From assembly GCF_037076555.1 (NCBI RefSeq), contig NZ_AP029023.1:248001-312000 (forward strand): a stretch of DNA of 64,000 nucleotides, read 5' to 3'. Below, piece by piece: positions 37,869-46,326 of the stretch. A model generated the notes under the pieces. It searched no databases. It was not told the DNA's origin and saw only the letters and a list, made by a program, of their open reading frames with translations. Origin of the DNA: Methylophilus sp. DW102. Its GTDB lineage: Bacteria > Pseudomonadota > Gammaproteobacteria > Burkholderiales > Methylophilaceae. Within the stretch, counting starts at the first letter, position 1, and each line of letters opens with the position of its first letter. The translations under genes were made by a program, and so were the position numbers.

Positions 37869-39029
37869 ATGTTTAATTACAAGCGACGAATACTTATCCC
37901 ACTAATCATTGCGGCTGCATTATTGTGCATCTCAATGGCGGGGTTGTTTGTTGCCATGTATCAGCTCGTTGATTACTCAGAGCAAAAAGATCTGGTAGAC
38001 AGGCAGCGCTACCAGGTGGTGACCTTGGGTAAGGCGATCACCAATGCCGAAAGTGGGCAGCGCGGTTATTTGCTCACTGGGCACACCTTGTTTTTGGATG
38101 CGCTGGAACAAGGACGTGATGAAGCCTCTAAAGTCATCGCACAGCTAGAAAATAGTTTGGCAATAGACTGTGCTGCGCGTCCCTTGTTAAACAAAATCAA
38201 ACAGTTGGTGCAACAAAAATTTAATGTCATGGATAAAAGCGTGCAGGTACAGATGCATGCGGGTGAATATGCGCCACATCTTTCATTAAGCAGAGATCGC
38301 GGGCGTGAATTGATGAAGTTGATTGATGGGCATATGGCGCAGATTGACGAGCAACTGGTATTACAGCGTCAAGGCTTTGAGCAAGCGATCCGCAATCGTA
38401 TCCTGGCTTCAGTCACGGTGGCGATTCTATTGAGTATTGTCATTATCAGCGTCTTGGTCTTTTCTTACCGCAGTACCACCCTTTTGCTGGAACAGGTCAT
38501 GGAAAATCAGGCCGTAGCTAAACAGCTTAGCCATCAGGCGGATCACGATTTGCTCACCAGCCTGCCAAACCGCCGCAGTGTGAATGTGTATCTGGAAAGC
38601 ACTTACGAAATGGCCAGGATAGGCTCCAAGCAGTTTGCTGTCTTTTTTATGGATCTGGACGGGTTTAAACGGGTGAACGATGCCTATGGGCATGATGTGG
38701 GCGATGCCTTGCTGATTGAAGTGGCAAATATGTTTAAAAGAGTGCTGAGACAGTCTGACTTTCTGGCCCGTCAGGGCGGAGACGAGTTTGTATTGGTGGT
38801 GAGCAACTACTTACATCGGCTGGAGTTGACGCAGCTGGCGCAGCGCCTGATCCACTTGTTTGCACAACCTGTCATTGTGCGCGGGATTCCATTGGAAATC
38901 GGGGTGAGTATCGGCATTGCCGAATACCCACATCATGGCAAAAACGTGAAACAGTTGTTGCATGTGGCAGATAAAGCCATGTACGACTCCAAGAAAAATG
39001 GCAAGAATCGTTTCAGTTTTGGCGAGTAG
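37869..39029 (+). CDS. CHASE3-domain diguanylate cyclase
   Basis: The 386-residue protein has an N-terminal span (about 8-30), a periplasmic CHASE3 domain (DRQRYQVVTLGKAITNAESG), a second span (about 176-200) and a GGDEF domain. The active site is intact as RQGGDEFVLV, with the upstream DHDLLTSLPNRR and FFMDLDGFKRVND. An RxxD inhibitory site (RQSD) lies exactly five residues before GGDEF, so product inhibition by c-di-GMP is expected. It is a single gene between two leftward genes. Confidence 0.9.
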   Translation: MFNYKRRILIPLIIAAALLCISMAGLFVAMYQLVDYSEQKDLVDRQRYQVVTLGKAITNAESGQRGYLLTGHTLFLDALEQGRDEASKVIAQLENSLAIDCAARPLLNKIKQLVQQKFNVMDKSVQVQMHAGEYAPHLSLSRDRGRELMKLIDGHMAQIDEQLVLQRQGFEQAIRNRILASVTVAILLSIVIISVLVFSYRSTTLLLEQVMENQAVAKQLSHQADHDLLTSLPNRRSVNVYLESTYEMARIGSKQFAVFFMDLDGFKRVNDAYGHDVGDALLIEVANMFKRVLRQSDFLARQGGDEFVLVVSNYLHRLELTQLAQRLIHLFAQPVIVRGIPLEIGVSIGIAEYPHHGKNVKQLLHVADKAMYDSKKNGKNRFSFGE

Positions 39030-39068
39030 GCCGATGGCTGAATGAGGGAGCGCTCGTCGTGCGTTTGA

Positions 39069-39674
39069 TTACAGCCCCGTCTGCAACTGACGCATTTTTT
39101 TGAGCATGGCAACGGTGACGGGCTTTTTGGTGGTCAACGACCATTTATCCAGCGCGTCCAGCACGGCCATCAGTGTCGGCAAATCCCGGCGCAAATAGCG
39201 CAAGCAGTAAGCAATCACCTCTTCGGGTAATTTCATGCCACGCTCATGCGCATGAGCACGCAAGGCCTCCGCTTTTTCACTGTCACTCAGCGAATGTAGT
39301 TGATAAACCAAGCCCCAGGCCAGCCTGGTCGCGAGGTCATCACGCAAGCCCATCTGGGTGGGCGCATGGCTGCCAGCGGTCACCAGCATGCCGCCTTCCG
39401 CCTTGATCTGGTTAAAGGTATCAAACAAAATGATTTGTGACTCTTCATCCAGCAGGTGCACATCATCGGCAATATGCGCTCCCAGGGCTTGTGCGGCCAG
39501 CAATAAATGGCTTTTACCACTGCCAGACTCTCCCCAGAGGTAAAGAAATCGGCTGGGGGCTTGTGCGGCCAGCACGGCATGTAAGCTGGCCAGCGCCTCT
39601 TGGTTTTGGCCCACAATAAAGTTGTCAAAACCGGGCGCGGCCGGCGGCTGGATATTCAGTAGCAGTTGTTTCAC
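39069..39674 (-). CDS. hda: DnaA regulatory inactivator Hda-like protein
   Basis: Hda binds the beta clamp and promotes ATP hydrolysis on DnaA, preventing re-initiation. The protein has a clamp-binding N-terminal peptide (KQLLLNI), a Walker A-type loop LWGESGSGKSHLLLAA, a DnaA-like sensor region and LRRDLPTLMAVLDALDKWSL at the end. GTG 39674 matches the family start MKQLLL; GTG 39698 overlaps the stop of the upstream permease gene, so translation of the two is likely coupled. Confidence 0.87.
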   Translation of the reverse strand: MKQLLLNIQPPAAPGFDNFIVGQNQEALASLHAVLAAQAPSRFLYLWGESGSGKSHLLLAAQALGAHIADDVHLLDEESQIILFDTFNQIKAEGGMLVTAGSHAPTQMGLRDDLATRLAWGLVYQLHSLSDSEKAEALRAHAHERGMKLPEEVIAYCLRYLRRDLPTLMAVLDALDKWSLTTKKPVTVAMLKKMRQLQTGL

Positions 39675-39694
39675 GGCAGTCTTATCGCGAGGGA

Positions 39695-40825
39695 TCACTC
39701 ATCCAGGGTTTGGATCAGATTCGGCTCGCTATTCAAATAGGTTTCGCTACGCAAATAACTTTGTTTGGTATGGCGCAAGCCTACGGCAATTGCGGCACTC
39801 ACCGGCAACGCCAGCAATACGCCGGCAAACCCAAATAATTGCCCACCAGCCATTAATGCGAGAATCACGATGACCGGGTGCAATCCGATGCGGTCGCCCA
39901 CCAAAATAGGCGTAAGCAGAAAGCTTTCTACAAACTGGCCGACGCCAAATACTAGCAGGACCGGGACAACTTCTGGTAGCGAGGCAAACTGTAACAAGGC
40001 GAGCAAGACTGCCATCACAAAGGCCAATGCAAAACCCAGGTAGGGGACAAAGCTTAACAAGCCGGCAATCATGCCGATGGAGAGCGCCATATCCAGCCCC
40101 ACCAGCCACAGGCCGACGCTGTAAAACACGCATAGCGACAGCATGACGGAAAGCTGGCCACGCAAGAACTCTGCGACCACGCTGTCTACGTCTTTACAGA
40201 TATGCTTTACCCGCGCGATCCAGTTGCGCGGGATCAGGTTGCCGGTTTCAGCCACCATGTGATCCCAGTCGCGCAGAAAATAAAACAACACCACGGGCAA
40301 CAGGCAAATGTTGGCAAACATGCCAATCAGGTTAAGGCCTTTTTGCCCGGCGCTGAGCAAGAAACTCCCCAGCATACTGCCTGCGGTTTGCCAGTGCTCG
40401 CTGATCAGTTTTTGGACAACGTTGCTGTCAATATCAAGGTGGATGCCAAATTTGTCGCGTAACCAGGGCTCTACCTGCTGATGGAAGTGATCGACCACGA
40501 CCGGTAAGCGTTGCGCGATTAACTGCGACTGCTGTTGCAAGAGCGGAATCAAGATCAGCAACAGACCAATCAACGCCAAAATGACGCCAGTCATCACCAG
40601 CAAAGTGGCGACGGTACGGCCAAACTGCCAGCGACCCAGGCCCGCTTCGCTCAGTTTGTCCACCATGGGGTCCAGCATATAGGCAATCACGGCAGCGGCC
40701 AGAAAAGGCGTGAGGATGGGCTCGAGCAGGTAAAAAAGGTAAATGAAAATGCCGATCACAATCCACCAGCGATGATCACTGACAAACTGGGTAGCAATGG
40801 ACTTGTGATGGTCTTGGTCTGACAT
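39695..40825 (-). CDS. AI-2E family transporter (PerM-type permease)
   Basis: The 376-residue protein has the eight-span organisation of the UPF0118/PerM family, with the conserved QFVESFLLTPILVGDRIGLHP and the PGxxxxxA-like segments (FVPYLGFALAFVMAVLLALLQ). Some members export autoinducer-2 or ions, but most are uncharacterised. It lies between purM (divergent) and hda and overlaps the longer hda start by four bases; a perM-hda order is common in betaproteobacteria. Confidence 0.85.
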   Translation of the reverse strand: MSDQDHHKSIATQFVSDHRWWIVIGIFIYLFYLLEPILTPFLAAAVIAYMLDPMVDKLSEAGLGRWQFGRTVATLLVMTGVILALIGLLLILIPLLQQQSQLIAQRLPVVVDHFHQQVEPWLRDKFGIHLDIDSNVVQKLISEHWQTAGSMLGSFLLSAGQKGLNLIGMFANICLLPVVLFYFLRDWDHMVAETGNLIPRNWIARVKHICKDVDSVVAEFLRGQLSVMLSLCVFYSVGLWLVGLDMALSIGMIAGLLSFVPYLGFALAFVMAVLLALLQFASLPEVVPVLLVFGVGQFVESFLLTPILVGDRIGLHPVIVILALMAGGQLFGFAGVLLALPVSAAIAVGLRHTKQSYLRSETYLNSEPNLIQTLDE

Positions 40826-40998
40826 GGGTAGGGCGCATGCGCGAATCCGGCGTAGGTCGAACTGGCAAGATGCGTTAAAATAATGATTATTTTAAAATTA
40901 TACTGAATTTCGACGCGGTCTTACGCTTTGTTGCAAACATCTGCACATTGCCGGTAGTGCGTCACACAATTAATCGCATTGAAAGAAACGAGAGTATC

Positions 40999-42045
40999 TT
41001 GACGACTTCTTCTGATAAAACTTCCATTACCTACCGCGATGCCGGTGTAGACATTGAGGCGGGCGATGCCCTGGTCGAACAAATCAAGCCCTTTGCTAAG
41101 CGCACGCTACGTCCTGAAGTCATGGGCGGGATTGGTGGCTTTGGGTCATTGTTTGCCATGCCAAAAAAATTCAAGGAGCCTGTGCTGGTTTCGGGCACCG
41201 ACGGCGTGGGGACCAAGCTTAAATTGGCATTTCAGTTGAACAAGCATGACACTGTGGGTATAGACCTGGTGGCCATGAGCGTGAACGATATTCTGGTGCA
41301 AGGCGCCGAGCCACTGTTTTTCCTCGATTACTTTGCCTGTGGCAAACTCGAAGTCGGCACTGCGGCTGCGGTGATCAAAGGCATTGCGCAAGGCTGTGAA
41401 GAGTCCGGTTGTGCGCTGGTGGGCGGTGAAACCGCTGAAATGCCTGGCATGTATCCTGCCGGTGAATATGATTTGGCTGGCTTTGCTGTTGGCTGTGTCG
41501 ATAAAGCCAATATTATTGATGGATCTACCATTAGAGCCGGAGATGTGGTGCTGGGCCTGGCTTCCAGTGGCGCGCACTCCAATGGCTACTCCTTGATCCG
41601 CAAACTGATCGAAACATCCGGGATTGATATGGAGTCAGATTTCCATGGCCGCAAGTTCAAAGATGTAGTGATGGCACCGACCAAGCTGTATGTGAAGTCT
41701 ATTCTCAAATTGCTGGAAACTTTGCCAGTCAAAGGCATGGCGCATATTACGGGTGGCGGTATCACCGAAAATATCCCGCGCGTGTTGCCTGAAGGCCTGA
41801 CTGCAGAAATCCAGAAAGCCAGCTGGACGTTGCCACCCTTGTTCCAATGGTTGCAGGCACAAGGCAATATCGAACCGATTGAAATGTATCGCACGTTTAA
41901 CTGCGGTATTGGCATGGCCGTGATTGTGGCGGCAGAGCACGCAGACCAGGCGCAAGCCGTGCTGGCCTCCGCAGGGGAGACGGTTTACCGGATTGGTCAG
42001 ATTCGCGCACAGCAAGCGGGCGAAGCCCCAACCGTGGTGGTGTAA
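40999..42045 (+). CDS. purM: Phosphoribosylformylglycinamidine cyclo-ligase PurM
   Basis: PurM converts FGAM to AIR with ATP in purine synthesis. The protein has the family motifs [28 protein letters not shown] (in parts: [13 protein letters not shown]), [30 protein letters not shown] and [13 protein letters not shown]. Start is TTG 40999 after a GAGAG site, giving 348 residues; an upstream TTG at 40948 is less likely. The stop overlaps the next start by one base (TAATG). Confidence 0.96.
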   Translation: MTTSSDKTSITYRDAGVDIEAGDALVEQIKPFAKRTLRPEVMGGIGGFGSLFAMPKKFKEPVLVSGTDGVGTKLKLAFQLNKHDTVGIDLVAMSVNDILVQGAEPLFFLDYFACGKLEVGTAAAVIKGIAQGCEESGCALVGGETAEMPGMYPAGEYDLAGFAVGCVDKANIIDGSTIRAGDVVLGLASSGAHSNGYSLIRKLIETSGIDMESDFHGRKFKDVVMAPTKLYVKSILKLLETLPVKGMAHITGGGITENIPRVLPEGLTAEIQKASWTLPPLFQWLQAQGNIEPIEMYRTFNCGIGMAVIVAAEHADQAQAVLASAGETVYRIGQIRAQQAGEAPTVVV

Positions 42046-42746
42046 TGGCTGGCATGCAGCGTTTTTGCCGCCATCTAGCGTTCTGTCTGGCGATTGCAGG
42101 CTTGTTGGCCGCACCGTGCCTGTCTGCTGCGCCCAAGCAACTGACCGTCACCTATGATTTGTTGCAGCAAGGCGTCAGTATTGGCACCATCAAAGATCAG
42201 CTCAATGTCTCCGCAGGGCGTTACGAGATCAACTCCCTGGCGGAAGGTAAAGGCATTTACAAGCTGATGGGTGAGCGCACACTCTCCAGTCAAGGCCAGG
42301 TTATCTCGAATGCTTTACGTCCGGCACATTTTGAGTCACGCCAGTCCAAACATCCGAATAAAGTCTTGATCAGTGAGTTTGACTGGGCGAAAAAAATCCT
42401 CAATATGCAAATCAAAGACGAGCAGGAAACCGTGCCGTTGACCAAAAACGTACAGGATTTGCTAAGTGTGATGTATTGCTGGATGTGGCAGCCCCCTAAA
42501 GGTAAACAAATCAGCCTGGACGTGGCAACTGGTAAAAAACTCTCGCCCCACGCCTTTGTGATCACCGAAGAAAAAACACCGCTTGTCACCGAGGCAGGGA
42601 CGTTTAATGTGATCAAACTGGCGGATACCGAGGGTGAGAAAACGTTATACCTGGCCAAAGAAAAAGGCTATCTGCCAGTCAAGCTGATTGTGCAAGATGA
42701 TGGCAAACAGATGGAGCAGGTGATCACCAGCATCACCGGCCAGTGA
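42045..42746 (+). CDS. Secreted DUF3108 protein
   Basis: The 233-residue protein has a signal peptide (cleavage near AAPCLSAA, residue 29) and a single DUF3108 beta-rich domain of unknown function (VTYDLLQQGVSIGTI; ESRQSKHPNKV; DTEGEKTLYLAKEKGYLPVKL). In related bacteria purN and a DUF3108 gene follow purM; here the DUF3108 gene is directly coupled to purM. The next gene is a paralogue. Confidence 0.8.
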   Translation: MAGMQRFCRHLAFCLAIAGLLAAPCLSAAPKQLTVTYDLLQQGVSIGTIKDQLNVSAGRYEINSLAEGKGIYKLMGERTLSSQGQVISNALRPAHFESRQSKHPNKVLISEFDWAKKILNMQIKDEQETVPLTKNVQDLLSVMYCWMWQPPKGKQISLDVATGKKLSPHAFVITEEKTPLVTEAGTFNVIKLADTEGEKTLYLAKEKGYLPVKLIVQDDGKQMEQVITSITGQ

Positions 42747-42771
42747 TGCCGTCAATGCTGGGAACTTAAAC

Positions 42772-43866
42772 ATGCCAGCGTCAGGGTTACGAGAAAAGAT
42801 CACGCAGCATTTTTCGTGGCCGTTGTTTCTCGCTTTCTGTGTTTCTTTGTTGTTGCATGTGCTGGTGTTGAGTGAGGTCAATTGGCGGAGCTGGTTACCG
42901 GCAGAAGCGGAACAGCCAGCACGATTGCAAGCACGCCTTGTGTTGCCAACCAAGTCCGCGCCAGTCGCTTCCAAGGTTGAGGCGCCGGCCTCTCGCCCTG
43001 CGCCTGCGGCGAAAAAGCGTTCTTCCGCGCAGCCACTTTCAGAACCGGCGACTGATCAGGTTGATCGTGTCGCGCCGGATGCTTCAAGCGAGTCATCGTC
43101 AGCAGATGTGAGTCAGCCAGCTCAGGATGCGCCTGCTGTGCCTGAGGCTGAGGCGGTGGCAGAACAAATTGCCGAGTGGCATGCCAGTGATCATCCAGAG
43201 GCAACGGACGATGAGCGGCCTGCCCCGCCATATCGGCATGTGCTGACCGAGTATGCGGTGTATGTGAATGGCGAGTCGCGCCCGGCCGGCAGTGCCAGCA
43301 TTGAATATGTGCGCGAGACTGCAGGAAGTTATTCCTTGCGCTGGCTGGTTGAGGGCAAGGGCCTGTTAAAATTGTTGTATCCCTCCCTTGAACAGCAAAG
43401 TCGCGGTGAGGTAGGGCCCGCTGGGCTCAGGCCTAGCTATTACCGTTATGCGTTTGGTAGCCGTGAAAGTAAAACCTATGAGGCGACCTTTAACTGGGCG
43501 ATCGGTGAAGTGACCCTCAAAACCAGCAAGGGTGAGCAAAAGCGCGAGTTGCCCGCCAATACGCAAGACATTCTGAGTTTTATGTATCAGTTTATGTTTG
43601 TACCGCCGCTGCAAGAAATGCGCGTGACATTAACCAATGGCCGCCGGCTTGGCGAATATGAGTATGTGTTTGAAGGTGAGGAGACGTTAGAGATTGCCGA
43701 GCGGTCTGTGTCTACCCTGCATATTGCGCACACCCGTGGTGACACAGATGAAAAAGTGGAATTATGGCTGGCCAGCGGCTATCGCTATGTGCCGGTTAAA
43801 ATCAAAAAGCTCGAGAAAAACGGCATGGTGATTGAGCAAGTGGCCACGCGCTTGAGCGCCGAATAA
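42772..43866 (+). CDS. Second DUF3108 protein with TonB-like N-terminal span and Ala/Pro-rich linker
   Basis: The 364-residue protein has one N-terminal span (about 13-33, WPLFLAFCVSLLLHVLVL), a long Ala/Pro/Ser-rich linker (about 45-140) that could cross the periplasm, and a C-terminal DUF3108 domain (about 150-360). The domain matches that of the preceding protein (VEGKGLLKLLYPSLEQQSRGE, LPVKIKK-like end), so the pair arose by duplication. Function unknown. Confidence 0.78.
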   Translation: MPASGLREKITQHFSWPLFLAFCVSLLLHVLVLSEVNWRSWLPAEAEQPARLQARLVLPTKSAPVASKVEAPASRPAPAAKKRSSAQPLSEPATDQVDRVAPDASSESSSADVSQPAQDAPAVPEAEAVAEQIAEWHASDHPEATDDERPAPPYRHVLTEYAVYVNGESRPAGSASIEYVRETAGSYSLRWLVEGKGLLKLLYPSLEQQSRGEVGPAGLRPSYYRYAFGSRESKTYEATFNWAIGEVTLKTSKGEQKRELPANTQDILSFMYQFMFVPPLQEMRVTLTNGRRLGEYEYVFEGEETLEIAERSVSTLHIAHTRGDTDEKVELWLASGYRYVPVKIKKLEKNGMVIEQVATRLSAE

Positions 43867-43905
43867 CGCAAATATTGCAACTATCGTAAGTATTGAAAGA
43901 ACCTG

Positions 43906-45180
43906 ATGAACCAATCCCTGATGCGCCAGACGGCGATGCTGTTAAACGACCTGCTGAAATTTGAAAGTCCGGCCGATGCCAAGCTCGGCGAATTTTTCCG
44001 TCAGCATCGCGAGCTGGGCACCAAAGACCGCGCTTGGGTGGCTGAAACCGCCTACGGCGTCTTGCGTCGCTATCGTTATTTGCGTGAAGTGAGTGTCAGC
44101 GAGCCAGATGAGCAAGAAGACACACGCAAGCTCATTATCGCCTGGCTACTTAAAGTCGAAGGCAAAAGTATCCGTGATTTGGATGAGATGCTCGACGAGC
44201 GTCAAAAAGAATGGGCCGTCACCATCAAAGCCAAAAACAGTGAAGGCTTTGCGCCAGCAGTGCTGGCCGATGTGCGCGACTGGTTCTGGCAAAAGCTGGT
44301 TGAACAATATGGCGAGACAGAAGCCATGACCATCTGCCGCAGCATGTTTGAGCAAGCCAGTCTGGATTTGCGCGTCAACACCATCAAGGCCAGCCGCGAA
44401 GAAGTACTGGCCCGCATGCTGGCGGAAAACACAGTTAAAGATAATGTGATCACGCCCACGCCATACTCCCCCGTCGGCATCCGCATGGGTTCGCGCCTCA
44501 ATATCGGCAAACACATCCTGTTTACCGAAGGCAAAATCGAGGTGCAAGATGAAGGTAGCCAGTTGCTCAGCTATCTGGTTGCCCCCAAACGCGGCCAGAT
44601 GGTGGCAGATTTGTGCGCAGGGGCAGGCGGAAAAACCCTAGCTCTTGGCGCACTCATGAAAAACACCGGTCGCCTCTATGCCTTTGATGTCTCGGAAAAA
44701 CGCTTGAATAATCTGGGCCAGCGCCTCAAGCGCAGCGGCTTATCCAACCTGCAAGCGCAACTGATTAACAATGAAAACGACCTCAAGCTCAAACGCCTCA
44801 ACGGCAAGTTTGACCGCGTGCTGGTCGACGCCCCTTGTAGCGGTCTCGGCACCCTGCGCCGCAATCCGGATTTAAAATGGCGCCAAGCTGAAGAAGATGT
44901 GGCTGAACTCAATGTGAAGCAAACCAATATCCTCGCCCGCGCCGCCAAGCTATGCAAAGCCGGTGGCCGCGTGGTGTATGCGACCTGTAGCTTGTTACGT
45001 GAAGAAAATGAGGCCATCGCCGAAGCCTTTCTTGCTGCACACCCTGACTTCAAACTCATACCTGCCAATGAAGTTTTAGCCCAGCAAAATATTGCGATGG
45101 ATACAGGTGATTATCTGAAATTATTGCCTCATCTGCATGGTACTGATGGTTTTTTTGCGGCGGTGTTTGAAAAAGTTTAG
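43906..45180 (+). CDS. RsmB/NOP family RNA cytosine-C5 methyltransferase
   Basis: The protein has an NusB-like N-terminal region (LLNDLLKFESPADAKLGEF) and a SAM-dependent Rossmann domain with VADLCAGAGGKTLALG, the catalytic Cys in DAPCSGLGTLRRNPD and the second Cys in YATCSLLREENE. It modifies rRNA or tRNA cytosines; the exact target (16S C967 for RsmB or another site) is not decidable here. It is the last core gene before the polysaccharide locus. Confidence 0.9.
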   Translation: MNQSLMRQTAMLLNDLLKFESPADAKLGEFFRQHRELGTKDRAWVAETAYGVLRRYRYLREVSVSEPDEQEDTRKLIIAWLLKVEGKSIRDLDEMLDERQKEWAVTIKAKNSEGFAPAVLADVRDWFWQKLVEQYGETEAMTICRSMFEQASLDLRVNTIKASREEVLARMLAENTVKDNVITPTPYSPVGIRMGSRLNIGKHILFTEGKIEVQDEGSQLLSYLVAPKRGQMVADLCAGAGGKTLALGALMKNTGRLYAFDVSEKRLNNLGQRLKRSGLSNLQAQLINNENDLKLKRLNGKFDRVLVDAPCSGLGTLRRNPDLKWRQAEEDVAELNVKQTNILARAAKLCKAGGRVVYATCSLLREENEAIAEAFLAAHPDFKLIPANEVLAQQNIAMDTGDYLKLLPHLHGTDGFFAAVFEKV

Positions 45181-45232
45181 CCTTTTTTCATTTTAACTAC
45201 TTATTACTTCACCACATTACTCATGCGTCGCA

Positions 45233-45262
45233 TTGTCAACAATTGCTGACACAAGCTATAAT
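45233..45262 (+). promoter_or_regulatory. Sigma-70 promoter of the polysaccharide locus
   Basis: TTGTCA (45233-45238) and a perfect TATAAT (45257-45262) are separated by 18 bases. Transcription would begin about 270 bases before the ABC permease gene. Confidence 0.7.
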
Positions 45263-45395
45263 TGTAAATTAATTTTTAGCAATGAAAGCAATAGCATCCC
45301 TCCGGCTTTTATTCATAAAGCGGTATATCTGGATGTAGTATGTGATTATGTTTAGGGGTGGCAGCGGGTTGATTGAGCAACTCTCTAACATTGCT

Positions 45396-45435
45396 ATTGA
45401 AAGCTGCTCTGCTGGTGCAGCTTTCAATGTTTTTA
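45396..45435 (+). terminator. Terminator-like hairpin in the leader (possible attenuator)
   Basis: A perfect 12-bp stem (45396-45407 with 45417-45428, loop nine) is followed by GTTTTTA. It lies between the promoter and the first gene, so it may act as an attenuator. Confidence 0.6.
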
Positions 45436-45537
45436 GGGCTTCCAAAACTCGGCAGGGGTTACAAGTTTTTGTTGAGTTAATTAGTCATTATAGTGAGCAT
45501 TTGGTAGCAGCTAAATGCCTGGTAGGGGTAATCTAGC

Positions 45538-46323
45538 TTGTTATTTTCTTTTTGGCGTCAACGCAGCTTATTTATTGAGCTTACCAAGCGTGAGTTTTCA
45601 GGCAAATATCGCGGCTCTTTCGGTGGCATTTTTTGGTCTTTCGCGCAGCCACTATTCATGTTGGCCGTATACACTGTTGCTTTTGGAGTAATTCTTCAAG
45701 CACGATGGGGCGGAGTTGGAAGCACTTCAGAGTATGCACTATTGCTTTTTGCTGGTTTGATTGTGTTCAATATTTTCTCTGAAGTGCTTTCTAAAGCTGC
45801 AACTCTTGTTACGACAAATCCCAATTTCGTTAAAAAAGTGGTTTTCCCATTAGAGTTATTACCAGTTGTTGTTGTGGCGACAGCACTATTGCATGCATTT
45901 ATCGCCTTAGGTGTTTGGGCTGTAGGCTATGCGCTACTTATAGGATTTCCGCATTGGACGCTGATTTTTTTTCCATTAGTCTTGGTAAGTTTTGTGCCTG
46001 TAGTTTTGGGGTTAGGCTGGCTACTTTCCAGTATTGGGGTCTTGGTAAAAGATATCAGTCAGCTTACAGGTTTGTTGAATCATACATTATTATTTTTAAC
46101 TCCTATTTTTTATAGTATCGAATCTGCGCCTTCGATGATTCAAAAGGCTTTGATGCTTAATCCGTTAAGTTTTATTGTTGAGCAGCTTCGATTGGTGCTG
46201 TTTTATGGAGGTATCCCTAATTTCACTGGGTTGATTTTATATTTTGTGATTGCCTCTTTGTTTGCTGTTCTTACCTTTTTATTGTTCAGATGGGTACGTC
46301 CAAGTTTTGCGGATATTTTATAA
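45538..46323 (+). CDS. wzm: Polysaccharide ABC exporter permease (Wzm-like)
   Basis: The 261-residue ABC-2 permease has six membrane segments and the family N-terminus (ELTKREFSGKYRGSFGGIFWS) plus LTPIFYSIESAP before the last spans. It would form the inner-membrane channel for export of a finished polysaccharide. Translation probably starts at TTG 45538 with an AGGGG-like site, because the first internal ATG would remove the conserved amphipathic N-terminus. The ATPase gene follows after three bases. Confidence 0.9.
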   Translation: MLFSFWRQRSLFIELTKREFSGKYRGSFGGIFWSFAQPLFMLAVYTVAFGVILQARWGGVGSTSEYALLLFAGLIVFNIFSEVLSKAATLVTTNPNFVKKVVFPLELLPVVVVATALLHAFIALGVWAVGYALLIGFPHWTLIFFPLVLVSFVPVVLGLGWLLSSIGVLVKDISQLTGLLNHTLLFLTPIFYSIESAPSMIQKALMLNPLSFIVEQLRLVLFYGGIPNFTGLILYFVIASLFAVLTFLLFRWVRPSFADIL

Positions 46324-46326
46324 CTT

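Larger units (their letters stand above)
45181..45537. other. Leader region of the polysaccharide operon
   Basis: This 357-base gap precedes the ABC transporter. It contains a promoter (45233-45262) and an intrinsic-terminator-like hairpin (45396-45435). A 64-codon frame over 45342-45536 has no ribosome site and is not called. No clear ops/JUMPstart element was found; GGTAGC at 45503-45508 is only a partial match. Confidence 0.5.

Noticed and set aside
45342..45536. 64-codon frame in the leader of the polysaccharide locus
   Set aside because: No ribosome site, and it contains the terminator-like hairpin; kept as non-coding leader.
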